A stretch of DNA of 54,684 nt from Roseivirga sp. GTDB taxonomy: Bacteria > Bacteroidota > Bacteroidia > Cytophagales > Cyclobacteriaceae. The translations under genes were made by a program, and so were the position numbers. Positions 17,019-25,130 of this stretch are shown in pieces. The notes under the pieces were generated by a model. That model saw only the letters and a list, made by a program, of their open reading frames with translations, did no database searches and was not told where the DNA came from. The number at the start of each line of letters is the position of its first letter. Position 1 is the first letter of the stretch. The stretch is taken from the NCBI GenBank assembly GCA_021404565.1, contig JAAWWF010000034.1, positions 1-54,684 on the forward strand. Direction: 5' to 3'.

Positions 17019-19814
17019 TCATCTGAATTTTTTAATGAATAGAATCAGCCCCATGGCGAGTAGCAGTATCCACCAACTTGGTTCTGACATTCTCTGGACG
17101 TCATCGCCCAAATCAAAAGACTGTTTGCCTGAGAGAACCTGTTCCTGTTTGCGTCTTAGGAGTTCTTTTTGCGATTCGTTTTCCAGGGCTAAAAATGAAG
17201 TAGTTGGATTCATGATCTGAGACTGAAAGCTTGATTTGATCAGGCGTAACCAATGCTTTTGAGGGTCATTGGTACTAAGTCTATACCTCTGCCATTGAGC
17301 TTGCATATCGAGGGCGGCCAGCCAGTTTTCCTCGGGCTTAATGTCATTGCCAGAAACGGACTTATCAGGTATAACAGTCGGTTGCTCATTATCTGCTACA
17401 TAATAGGCCTTTCCGTTTGAATCGGTCCATTTTCTGGATGATCTGAATTGAGCATTCAGGGAAAAACCTCCCTCTAGTGCCTCCAGCGGAGCATTAATGA
17501 AAGAATGCCTCTTCAATTGGCCATTGGGTCCCATACTAAAGAACTTGTCCGTTTCAGGAGAACAAAAGGTATAATCTGCCAGGTTTTTGGTGAATACGGC
17601 AGAAGGCAGGTCGTTGCTGAGCACTACAAACACTGGAAAGAAATCGCCACCTTCCATGAAATGATCTGCAAGGGCTTGTTTCATGGCTTTCTCCAGAAAG
17701 AACCCGCCTGTAAATTCAGGTTCGAATGCCTCGGAAGGGCATAGGGCAGTCGTTTTAACGGAACTATTTACATAGCTAATTTTTGCGAGCCCTGGGTCAA
17801 AGTTTTGATTTTGAAAAATATGCCTGGCTTGCTCCAGGTAGTCATCAATTCTGTTTTCATTTCCCACCGAGCAATCCAGTAAAAAGTGGAAATAGGGCTT
17901 TCTGTCAGCTAAGGGGAGCCTGGCTTTCAGGGATTTGCTCAGATAGTGACCGTGAGTAGTAGACAAAGCCCGCACCTGGGAATCTGTCGGGCTTTCTTTA
18001 CCGAGTGTAAGAGATAACTCACCCATATTAAAGTCAATCGCTTCTTTGTGAATTAGCTCTATCCCTGTGGTTCGGGTTTGTCCTGCCTCAAATGGAAAAA
18101 TGCGAAAAGCTACTCTTCTGCCTTGCAGGTAATACAGAATACCCGGATCTCTCTGCCCCCTCACTATCTGTTGATAGAGCCAGGTGGCCGCTTTCTTTTC
18201 TGCAAGAATACCATGCTCTCTGCGGCCTTCAATATCCAGATAGTAGTCTTTGATCCATGTTCCTTCCGGTAGTTCAAAAGAACTGACGTATTCTGAAAAC
18301 CTTCGGTTACTGTTGTTTTTGATCTGAAACTCAATAGTACTGATCCAATAACCCTCAGGATGATATGCTGACTTGACCTCAGAGCTTAAAATACTCATCT
18401 GCCGGTTGATGTTTCTTGAGGGCAGGCCTCTTCCATCCAGAGGTTCTGTGCCGGTTCCGAAGAAGACCTCTTCCAGCAATTCAATCTTATTTTTGGAAAG
18501 GGTCATATTGTCTAATACCAACCAGGTATAGAGTGGGGTCAGAATGGGCTTGTGGCTGCTAAAGAGCCCCGATTCAGATTTATGGGATTTCAGGGTAATC
18601 AAAGTACGTCTCAGGCCATTCAGTGATACATCGTCAACTTTGCTCCTTGAGTCGTCCTCAAAAGCGTAGGTCATTGCCTGGTGTAGTACCTGGCGATCCT
18701 GCCAATAGGTGAGGCTAATGGTCACAGGCAGCAACATAGCTCCGGCTACAAACAGCATCGTGAGTTTTTTACCTGGAAAGTGAGCCCTGAGGTACTCGAA
18801 GTCGTTAAACAAGCTTTTGCCCTGGATAATCATAAGGATCAACGGACTGAGCATAAGCAGCCCGGCTCCAAAGACGATAATGAATAAGACTGAGAGCGGC
18901 AGGTAAGGAAGAAAAATAAGAAAGAAATAGAGAACATAAGTGAAGCCAATGCTCTTGGCAACAAATAGTGCGAGCCTTAAGCGTGGGTTCTTAATTTCAC
19001 TAAAAAAGAGGGCCAGTCCGTTTAAAATGACTATAATGAAATACCAGGGACTGGTGAAATTGCCAAAGATGTTGCTACCGAACTGGTTCAATCCAAATTG
19101 AGACTGGCCGTTGTTTAGCAGCAGTCCTATCAGCGGAAAAACCATCCCAAAGATGATGGTCCATGTTTGTGCAAATGCTTTCCCTTGGGTACGCCTGTCC
19201 CGGGTCATAATAAAGACCATGCGCATTACAAAGAAGAGAAACAACACGGTTGACAATACCAGAAATATGGTCAGCACATGAAGAGCAAAGCCAGGTTCAG
19301 GACCTCTCCATGCCGGGAGGATAAGCTGGAAATAGACATACCATGCAACCGGTACGCCTGCTGCATAAAACAGGTTATGCCAGGCTTTTGACCTACTTGC
19401 TTTGGCAGTCAAGGCCACCACCAATACATAAATACCATGAACAATAGTAGGCATCAGGGCGATGCTCAGATAGAAGGGAAGGTTGTCAGGGATCATCCAT
19501 GAAGGGATGTTGGAGGGAAAGATCTCGTCAGCAATTTGCCAGTAGGCATAAATAAAGGTTGGATAAACAATGATCGCGGTAACGGCATAGCCTAAATTCA
19601 GCTCCTTGTTTTTACGAAGGCTGATGATCACATAGGCAAGGTGTAGCAGCCCCAGGGTCAACAGAATCGCCATAAAGCCGAACCAGTACTGTGTATTTTG
19701 CTCTGAGAGTTGTGATTCGACCAGGGTGTAAAACCCTATATACGCGGCCAAAAGGAAACCCACCGGAATAGTATTGAGTATGAAGGGCCATTTTGGATTG
19801 AGAAGGTTACGCAT
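17019..19814 (-). CDS. XrtN-system VIT-domain protein, exosortase substrate
   Basis: 931 aa from the ATG at 19814, which overlaps the exosortase stop by 8 bases (ATGCGTAA); a longer start at 19859 is possible but would overlap by 53 bases. The first 400 residues hold about ten membrane segments. A VIT-like domain follows at about 480-620 (GYWISTIEFQIKNNSNRRFS, then FRIFPFEAGQTRTTGIELIH), then a von Willebrand-like soluble region. The C-terminus is a PEP-CTERM-like sorting tail: SEPS, then a hydrophobic stretch WWILLLAMGLILFI, then the basic KKFR. Exosortase clusters of the XrtN type are known to pair with one dedicated VIT protein of this shape. The biological purpose is unknown. Confidence 0.85.
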   Translation of the reverse strand: MRNLLNPKWPFILNTIPVGFLLAAYIGFYTLVESQLSEQNTQYWFGFMAILLTLGLLHLAYVIISLRKNKELNLGYAVTAIIVYPTFIYAYWQIADEIFPSNIPSWMIPDNLPFYLSIALMPTIVHGIYVLVVALTAKASRSKAWHNLFYAAGVPVAWYVYFQLILPAWRGPEPGFALHVLTIFLVLSTVLFLFFVMRMVFIMTRDRRTQGKAFAQTWTIIFGMVFPLIGLLLNNGQSQFGLNQFGSNIFGNFTSPWYFIIVILNGLALFFSEIKNPRLRLALFVAKSIGFTYVLYFFLIFLPYLPLSVLFIIVFGAGLLMLSPLILMIIQGKSLFNDFEYLRAHFPGKKLTMLFVAGAMLLPVTISLTYWQDRQVLHQAMTYAFEDDSRSKVDDVSLNGLRRTLITLKSHKSESGLFSSHKPILTPLYTWLVLDNMTLSKNKIELLEEVFFGTGTEPLDGRGLPSRNINRQMSILSSEVKSAYHPEGYWISTIEFQIKNNSNRRFSEYVSSFELPEGTWIKDYYLDIEGRREHGILAEKKAATWLYQQIVRGQRDPGILYYLQGRRVAFRIFPFEAGQTRTTGIELIHKEAIDFNMGELSLTLGKESPTDSQVRALSTTHGHYLSKSLKARLPLADRKPYFHFLLDCSVGNENRIDDYLEQARHIFQNQNFDPGLAKISYVNSSVKTTALCPSEAFEPEFTGGFFLEKAMKQALADHFMEGGDFFPVFVVLSNDLPSAVFTKNLADYTFCSPETDKFFSMGPNGQLKRHSFINAPLEALEGGFSLNAQFRSSRKWTDSNGKAYYVADNEQPTVIPDKSVSGNDIKPEENWLAALDMQAQWQRYRLSTNDPQKHWLRLIKSSFQSQIMNPTTSFLALENESQKELLRRKQEQVLSGKQSFDLGDDVQRMSEPSWWILLLAMGLILFIKKFR

Positions 19815-20346
19815 AGCTGTTTTGAGGCTGTTGACGATGAATAAAGAGACATATGCCAATCAATGCAGAAACGAAGACAAAGCTGCCGATGGCTTCGTGA
19901 AACCAATCTGAAGCAAGCCATGGAAATATGTTGGAGAAATGAAGGGTTTTGACACTAATAAGAATCCGGGAGCAATTGGCCGTCAGGGTAATTCCATAAG
20001 CAATAAAAAGCGCTGAGAGGATGCCTGTCAGGTTTTTCCAGACTCCCTTTTTGGCCCTGTAAAGCATGCAGTAGATGCTTCCGAAAGCCATGATTAGGAA
20101 ATTGAATCCAGCGCAGGATTTATCAATTGTAATGCTTAATGATTTGTGATAATAACCGACCTCCGGATCGAAGTAACCCGCTGAGCTGGCAAACAAAGTA
20201 GTGACAAAATTCAGAGGGCTCAATAGAAAGAGCAAGTCGGTATTGCTGCTGTTGATGTGCCACCACTTACCAGCCAGGCACAGTGCTATGACAAACAGGG
20301 GGATGAACAAAGCGGAGATAGATTTTGAATTCATATGTCCGCTCAT
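19807..20346 (-). CDS. xrtN: Exosortase, XrtN type
   Basis: 179 aa multi-pass membrane protein. Exosortases are transpeptidase-like enzymes that process proteins with a C-terminal sorting tail. The three catalytic residues of the family are visible: Cys78 (KSCAGFNFLIM), Arg127 (TANCSRILISV) and His150 (SDWFHEAIGSFVF), each at the edge of a membrane helix. The short length and the adjacent VIT protein point to the XrtN subgroup. The start codon overlaps the stop of the 166-aa gene in an ATGA junction, and the stop overlaps the VIT gene start. It probably acts on the VIT protein; no other sorting tail was seen in this window. Confidence 0.88.
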   Translation of the reverse strand: MSGHMNSKSISALFIPLFVIALCLAGKWWHINSSNTDLLFLLSPLNFVTTLFASSAGYFDPEVGYYHKSLSITIDKSCAGFNFLIMAFGSIYCMLYRAKKGVWKNLTGILSALFIAYGITLTANCSRILISVKTLHFSNIFPWLASDWFHEAIGSFVFVSALIGICLFIHRQQPQNSYA

Positions 20347-20843
20347 CGGTCAGAAGTAGTTTTGAGCTTCACCCATTTATGGTCTGGCAAATTCATGGTG
20401 TCTACAGGAGTGATATACCTGATGCCAGGGGCTAGTGGTGTTACTTTTATTATCCTGCTTTGGTAGCTCCAGCTGTCATTTTGGAGGATGATTTGCTTCT
20501 TGGTGAAGCGGCCCTGGTAGAGTAACTCGGCATCGGACCATTGAGGGGAAAAAAAGCTAAGAACCGATGCGGATACCAGGAGCACCGTTCCTAAAATTGT
20601 TCCAAAGAAGATGTGAAGGATTGGTAAATCACGGTTTGCCTTCATCAGATAGTTAGAGGTCATTGCCATCAATAGTGCTATGGGTACAATCAATACCAAA
20701 AAACCCTGATAATCAGACCTGGTATCTTCGCTGGTAAACTGAATTGGAATTTGGTGCTGACAGCCGATAACCACGAAGGTTGTAATTATCAGTCCAATCG
20801 ACCCCCAAAACCCGACTTTTAGCTGTTTACGGCTCCAATTCAT
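20343..20843 (-). CDS. XrtN-cluster membrane protein
   Basis: 166 aa. Three hydrophobic segments (about 12-28, 47-63 and 79-98) precede a short soluble C-terminal domain of about 65 residues that probably faces the periplasm. I recognise no family beyond its place in the exosortase cluster. The start codon overlaps the stop of the 37-aa upstream ORF (ATGA) and its own stop overlaps the exosortase start (ATGA), so translation is probably coupled. It may assist exosortase assembly or present the substrate; that is inference. Confidence 0.7.
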   Translation of the reverse strand: MNWSRKQLKVGFWGSIGLIITTFVVIGCQHQIPIQFTSEDTRSDYQGFLVLIVPIALLMAMTSNYLMKANRDLPILHIFFGTILGTVLLVSASVLSFFSPQWSDAELLYQGRFTKKQIILQNDSWSYQSRIIKVTPLAPGIRYITPVDTMNLPDHKWVKLKTTSDR

Positions 20844-20953
20844 AAGACTCTCAGATAAACGCGTATGATTAGAATACCAAGTGCCAGCAGGCCTATACCT
20901 GCTAAAGTTTCCCAGTAGAAGACCCTGTGACTTGCCTTAATCCATTTACTCAT
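20840..20953 (-). CDS. 37-aa single-pass membrane peptide in the XrtN cluster
   Basis: An ORF of 37 codons begins MSKWIKASHRVFYWETLAG, continues with a hydrophobic stretch (IGLLALGILIIRVYL) and ends RVL. Its ATG overlaps the stop of the EEP gene (ATGA at 20950-20953) and its stop overlaps the start of the 166-aa gene (ATGA at 20840-20843). Two exact 4-base overlaps with a membrane helix between are hard to explain by chance. The basic N-terminus and single helix suggest a small inner-membrane subunit. It is short enough to be missed by routine gene calling. Confidence 0.7.
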   Translation of the reverse strand: MSKWIKASHRVFYWETLAGIGLLALGILIIRVYLRVL

Positions 20954-21945
20954 GTGCCCACAATTTGAAAGGTTCCCAAAATGGCTTTATGATCGGAGGT
21001 GATGTCTACCGAGTCCAGGGAGTCACAGCCGATGCCCTTTGAATGGAAGATATAGTCGATCGGAATCTGAGCGACAAAAGGATTCCAGGTAGGGTAGGTG
21101 GGGGTGAGCCGTTTGCGACTGTCTACCAGGTTGGTAGAGCTCTTGAAGTTGAGCAGGCGTCTGTCCCAGGGTACTGTGTTAAAATCGCCCAAAACCAGAA
21201 ACTCACCTGTCTGCTCATTCACATATTGCCTGGCTCGGGCTATATGGGCATTTCTCTTTCTCCATCGCTGCTTAGACCTGGGTGAACGGGTGTGCAGACT
21301 CAAGAAGTTAACAAGCTCATTACCTACCTGAACTTTGCCGATAATGTTGCTGGTTCCTTCCCAATCGATTACCTCAACATCGACCAGCGGATGTTTACTG
21401 AACACCGCAATACCCTGGTACTTGTTGCCGTTTTTTGCCACTCTACGGTAAGGATATATTTCTGAAAGACCCATTTCCAGGGCCTCTGCCCATTCCTTGC
21501 TCACCTCCTGAAAGGAAACAAAGTCCGGGGAGATGTGTAGCACACGATCTATGGTTTCGTGATAAGCCTTGTTCTCTGCAAGTACATTGAATTGCAGCAC
21601 GCTGAGTTCCTCACTGCCCTGCTGAATCTGATAGTCAGCGTTAATGGGAGCATTAATTTTCATCAGAAGTAGCAGGTAGATAAAGAAGTTGATGCCTGCC
21701 AATCTGTAGTGGTGCCTCCTGATCCAGAAGATGCTCAGTAAACCATATACCAGCATGGCCTGAAACAGAAAAGACTGGATAATCGTAATAGCGTAGGTAT
21801 AGGTAGGTACCAGCAAGATCAGGGCGGGTAACAGCAGCAAAGCTGCCATTACACGTTCCTTGTTTCTTCGTTGCCGAAAGAAACAATACACCCTGATGAG
21901 GACTAGGAAGGACCTTAAAAGTATTTTGAGTTTAAACTGATTCAT
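20950..21945 (-). CDS. Endonuclease/exonuclease/phosphatase-family membrane protein
   Basis: 331 aa. The N-terminus has three hydrophobic segments (about 33-50, 55-72 and 82-98), then an EEP fold from about 113. The fold motifs are in order: LQFNVLAEN, DFVSFQEVS (metal-binding Glu), LSLHTRSP, LVLGDFNTVPWD, IDYIFHS and SDHKAI. The active domain therefore probably sits outside the inner membrane. EEP enzymes cleave phosphodiesters in nucleic acids, lipids or sugars; the substrate here is unknown. It is followed by the 37-aa ORF with a 4-base overlap and starts 41 bp after creD, so it probably heads or joins the XrtN operon. Start ATG. Confidence 0.8.
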   Translation of the reverse strand: MNQFKLKILLRSFLVLIRVYCFFRQRRNKERVMAALLLLPALILLVPTYTYAITIIQSFLFQAMLVYGLLSIFWIRRHHYRLAGINFFIYLLLLMKINAPINADYQIQQGSEELSVLQFNVLAENKAYHETIDRVLHISPDFVSFQEVSKEWAEALEMGLSEIYPYRRVAKNGNKYQGIAVFSKHPLVDVEVIDWEGTSNIIGKVQVGNELVNFLSLHTRSPRSKQRWRKRNAHIARARQYVNEQTGEFLVLGDFNTVPWDRRLLNFKSSTNLVDSRKRLTPTYPTWNPFVAQIPIDYIFHSKGIGCDSLDSVDITSDHKAILGTFQIVGT

Positions 21946-21986
21946 TTTTTGAAAGGGTTATTTCTTTTGAAAGTGAGATGCCTTAG

Positions 21987-23372
21987 CTAGGAAGCTATAG
22001 GGGCTATTTTATCTCTTGATTTAATATTGTACCAGTCTACTTTTCGCGATAAGTACATGCACAGGCCAAGCACAAATACAAGCCCGAAGCTGCCCACGAG
22101 TAAAGCGAAATCTTCCATCCGAAGAATGATGAAAATAAAGCTGTAGATCAGTGAGAAGAAGAGCAGCATGAAAGCAGCAAGCTTACCACTTTTGAGGATG
22201 GACATGGTATAAAGCGTGAGCATGGTGATAACAATACCAGCTGAAATCAGGTAGGCCTGACCGAAGCCCAAATGCTCTGATAGTGAGAGTAATAGTGTAT
22301 AGAAAATGGTGAGGGTAAGGCCAACCAACACATACTGCACCGGATGAATTCGCTTTTTATTTAGAATCTCGATAAAGAAGAAGGAGATAAAAGTGAGAAA
22401 GAGAATCAGTACGGCATATTTGGCCGAGCGCTCGTTTTGCTGATAGTTATCCACTGGCTGATAGAGACTTACCCCAAAGTCGGCAGAAGCGATACTGTGC
22501 TGCTTGCCCACCCATTGCTGCGGATAGTTGCGGTTAAGATCAAAAACTGACCATTCAGCCGTAAAGCCATCTTCCGAAATTTCAGGGGCATCTGGTAGAA
22601 ACTGACCGATAAAGCTTGGGTGTGGCCAGCTTGAATTGAGCTTTACGTGGGTAGATTTACCTACTGGGTTGAACATGATGTTTTTGGTGCCCCTGACATC
22701 CAGTTTAAGGCTGAACTCTGTACCTTCCTGAGTCGGGTCAATCTTTACCAGGCTGTTGACACCTGTCTGTCGCTTGCCGGTACCTTGTGACATATCAAGC
22801 TCCAGGTGTCCCGGTATACCCGATTCCATGCGATAAACCTCACTACCCAGCTGAAAGCGCACGTCCGATTGAATGCCACGCATATCCGGAATGCCAATGG
22901 TCAACGTAGCCTCATCCCACCTTACCGATTCAGGAGAGCTTGTAAAGGCGCTCAAATCTATCTGGTCAAAATTTCCTTTGATGTCGAGGTGTGTGGTATA
23001 AACCACCACATCATAAATCCCCCTTTTACGGGTTTCGGGACTCAGGTCTCCGGTTATATTCAGGTTTTCAGGCAAGAAATGGGCAAACCTCTTAATATAG
23101 ACCTCTTTGTCTCCATCTATATAAACATCATCAAAGGGTACAGTCAGCACCGGTCCGGTAAGCTCAAGCGGGGCCGCCCAGCTTTGAGATACCTCACTGA
23201 TCGCTTCGTACTGGCTGCTCTCACGCTCGTCAATCAGCGAGGTGATCATAGATTGTGGAATGAGTAAGATGCCAATTAAAAAACCGATCGACAGCAGCTT
23301 GATGCTGACAGAATTTTTAAGGGCATTGTTGAGTTTTTCAAAGGCTGATTCTGGTTTTTCCTGTTGTTCCAT
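21987..23372 (-). CDS. creD: CreD-family inner-membrane protein
   Basis: 461 aa. One hydrophobic segment at about 25-43, a large periplasmic domain at about 45-320 (LELTGPVLTVPF, then FAHFLPENLNITGDLSPE) and six C-terminal membrane helices form the CreD layout. The family is induced by envelope stress and beta-lactams in Enterobacteria; its molecular job is not settled. In Bacteroidota it often lies beside a winged-helix regulator, as here. A 17-bp inverted repeat sits 18 bp upstream of the ATG and matches one in front of the 205-aa gene, so the two promoters are probably controlled by the same regulator. Confidence 0.88.
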   Translation of the reverse strand: MEQQEKPESAFEKLNNALKNSVSIKLLSIGFLIGILLIPQSMITSLIDERESSQYEAISEVSQSWAAPLELTGPVLTVPFDDVYIDGDKEVYIKRFAHFLPENLNITGDLSPETRKRGIYDVVVYTTHLDIKGNFDQIDLSAFTSSPESVRWDEATLTIGIPDMRGIQSDVRFQLGSEVYRMESGIPGHLELDMSQGTGKRQTGVNSLVKIDPTQEGTEFSLKLDVRGTKNIMFNPVGKSTHVKLNSSWPHPSFIGQFLPDAPEISEDGFTAEWSVFDLNRNYPQQWVGKQHSIASADFGVSLYQPVDNYQQNERSAKYAVLILFLTFISFFFIEILNKKRIHPVQYVLVGLTLTIFYTLLLSLSEHLGFGQAYLISAGIVITMLTLYTMSILKSGKLAAFMLLFFSLIYSFIFIILRMEDFALLVGSFGLVFVLGLCMYLSRKVDWYNIKSRDKIAPIAS

Positions 23373-23390
23373 ATTACTGAGTTTAAAAGT

Positions 23391-23407
23391 ACTTTGTGTT
23401 TCAAAGT
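23391..23407. promoter_or_regulatory. Operator-like inverted repeat before creD
   Basis: ACTTTG-TGTTT-CAAAGT is a perfect 6-bp inverted repeat with a 5-bp spacer, lying between the regulator stop and the creD ATG. It overlaps the likely -7 region (TTTTCACTTTG on the minus strand). The same arms, and the flanking TTTAAAAGT, recur at 24357-24373. It is probably the binding site of the winged-helix protein encoded between the two copies. Confidence 0.7.
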
Positions 23408-23424
23408 GAAAAGATAAAAAAATA

Positions 23425-23733
23425 TTACCCTCTCCCTAGTTGTTCTTTAATCAGTGATTCCAAAGCATCGATATGTTCGATAAAGGCCTTTTTGCCGGCT
23501 TTAGTGGCTGAGTATTTTGTATTTGGTTTACGTCCCACAAATGATTTTTCTACTTGTATAAATTCTTCCTTTTCCAATGCCTTTAGGTGGCTTGCCAAAT
23601 TGCCATCTGTTACATCCAGCAGCTCTTTCAGGCGGTTGAAGTCCATTTGCTCCCCCGCAATCAGTGCCGACATAATGCCCAGCCTCACCCTGTTCTCAAA
23701 GGCCTTGTTGAGTTTATGTATGTTTACTTTCAA
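23425..23733 (-). CDS. Winged-helix transcriptional regulator
   Basis: 102 aa. A single winged-helix domain (ENRVRLGIMSALI, then LKELLDVTDGNLASHLKALE as the recognition helix region, and a wing with VGRKPNTKYSAT) matches the ArsR/MarR-like HTH_34 group. The start is TTG and overlaps the upstream stop as TTGA; the family's conserved N-terminus begins right there, so this start is convincing. There is no metal or ligand site that I can name. It probably represses its own operon and creD through the paired inverted repeats. Confidence 0.85.
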   Translation of the reverse strand: MKVNIHKLNKAFENRVRLGIMSALIAGEQMDFNRLKELLDVTDGNLASHLKALEKEEFIQVEKSFVGRKPNTKYSATKAGKKAFIEHIDALESLIKEQLGRG

Positions 23734-24347
23734 CGCTCGTATTTAAAGTACATCAGTGCGCCATACACTATGTGCAATACGCCAAAGCCTAATGCCCATA
23801 TCAGCAGGCCATAGCCTATAACTGCACTGGCTATAAGCCCCAATATTACTTCGGAAATTCCCAAAAGCCGAATATCCCGGTAGGTATAATGACTTGCGTT
23901 GATGAGTCCCAGTCCATAAAAGATCAAAGTGATGGGTGCGATCATAGGAATAAGCCCCTGCTGGTAGAAAATGACAACGAGAATGCCACCTGCTGCCAGG
24001 GGAATCATTAGGTTGATCAATGATCTTTTTGCTGATTCATCCCAGGTTTTTAGCCCCTGCTTTTTTGCCTTTTTACGGGTAAGATAAATACCCGTAAGTA
24101 CAGCGGCCAGCAGTACACTTAAGGCGATAAGTACCAGGCTCATTACATTGCCCCTTACATCTCTGATAATCAGCTGATCATAAACCAAATCCTGACTGGT
24201 ATATACCAGGTTGTATGCGATGGCCGCTCCTATCAGTGCATAAATGCCTGCCATAACGCCAGAGAGGCCGCTGAGAGATATAAAACGGGACGACTTCTCC
24301 ATAATAGAACGTATCTCCGAGATGTCTTTCAAGTAATCCTTTTCCAT
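23730..24347 (-). CDS. Integral membrane protein of the creD cluster
   Basis: 205 aa from the ATG at 24347; a longer reading to 24383 would run through the operator and is rejected. A short soluble N-terminus (MEKDYLKDISEIRSIMEKSS) precedes about six membrane helices in pairs. I recognise no characterised family, but the same arrangement of membrane protein, winged-helix regulator and CreD is familiar from Bacteroidota. It overlaps the regulator gene by 4 bases (TTGA). It may act as sensor or target of the regulator. Confidence 0.72.
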   Translation of the reverse strand: MEKDYLKDISEIRSIMEKSSRFISLSGLSGVMAGIYALIGAAIAYNLVYTSQDLVYDQLIIRDVRGNVMSLVLIALSVLLAAVLTGIYLTRKKAKKQGLKTWDESAKRSLINLMIPLAAGGILVVIFYQQGLIPMIAPITLIFYGLGLINASHYTYRDIRLLGISEVILGLIASAVIGYGLLIWALGFGVLHIVYGALMYFKYER

Positions 24348-24356
24348 TTTAAAAGT

Positions 24357-24373
24357 ACTTTGAGTTGCAAAGT
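24357..24373. promoter_or_regulatory. Operator-like inverted repeat before the 205-aa membrane gene
   Basis: ACTTTG-AGTTG-CAAAGT is a perfect 6-bp inverted repeat, 9 bp upstream of the ATG at 24347. It has the same arms, spacer length and flank (TTTAAAAGT-like) as the site before creD. It overlaps a plausible minus-strand -7 element (TTACTTTG). Confidence 0.7.
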
Positions 24374-24421
24374 AAAAAATCAAAACTGATCATACAACGT
24401 ATGTCGGAGAAAAAATTGTAA

Positions 24422-24429
24422 TAGTTTTG
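24422..24429 (+). promoter_or_regulatory. -7 promoter element of the sigma-factor operon
   Basis: TAGTTTTG fits the Bacteroidota -7 consensus TAnnTTTG at every fixed position. It lies 71 bp before the sigma gene start. No clear -33 TTG at the usual distance was found. Confidence 0.5.
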
Positions 24430-24499
24430 TGCCAATTGATAGGCAAGTCAGCTTTGTTAAGCTCTTTGAAGGCTATCTTTATTTTTTAAATCCAGATTT

Positions 24500-25072
24500 T
24501 TGACCGAGACCAACCTAATCGATCAGATAAAGCAGGGCAGTGATGAGGCTTTTGAAATGCTTTTTAAGGAGTATTTCAAGGCACTTTCCGTCTATGCCAA
24601 AAAATACCTGAACGACCTGGACCTGGCTCAGGACATTGTGCAGGAGGTTTTCGTCAAATTCTATGAGCAGCGAAATACCATGATGGTACATACCTCGCTC
24701 AAAGCCCTGCTATATCAATCTGTACGGAATCGCTGCCTCGACCATATCCGCTCTCAGCAAACCCGCTCTACGCATCATGAGAATATTCTTACCATGTCAA
24801 AAGGAGCTGATGTAGATGCAGTGGACTTTATGGAGCAGGTAGAGCTCGAAGAAAAAATCCAACAGTCTATCGCCAGTTTACCGGATCAGTGCCAGGTGAT
24901 TTTTAAGCTGAGCCGGCTGGATGGTAAGCGCAATCAGGAGATTGCTGATGAGCTTAATTTATCGAAACGCACGGTTGAAACGCAAATCAGCAATGCCCTG
25001 AAAAGGTTGCGCAAAGATATTTTTACTTACCTGAAAGTACTGATAATCATGGTGTTAGAATTTATTTCTTAA
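24500..25072 (+). CDS. ECF RNA polymerase sigma factor (FecI-like)
   Basis: 190 aa with a TTG start; an in-frame stop at 24467 leaves no ATG that would keep the conserved N-terminus (LIDQIKQGSDEAFEMLFKEY). Region 2 is DLAQDIVQEVFVKFYEQR, and region 4 is SLPDQCQVIFKLSRLDGK followed by the helix-turn-helix EIADELNLSKRTVETQ. It directs polymerase to promoters under control of a FecR-type anti-sigma factor, whose gene follows. The short hydrophobic tail (LKVLIIMVLEFI) is common in Bacteroidota members. Confidence 0.93.
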   Translation: MTETNLIDQIKQGSDEAFEMLFKEYFKALSVYAKKYLNDLDLAQDIVQEVFVKFYEQRNTMMVHTSLKALLYQSVRNRCLDHIRSQQTRSTHHENILTMSKGADVDAVDFMEQVELEEKIQQSIASLPDQCQVIFKLSRLDGKRNQEIADELNLSKRTVETQISNALKRLRKDIFTYLKVLIIMVLEFIS

Positions 25073-25130
25073 AAAAGGCAAGTGATGGCTACGTGTATTT
25101 TGAAATAAACCCGTCACACAAGTGAACTCA

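Noticed and set aside
19815-19859. Longer N-terminus for the VIT protein starting at 19859
   Set aside because: It would overlap the exosortase by 53 bases; the ATG at 19814 gives an 8-base overlap and starts directly before the first membrane helix.
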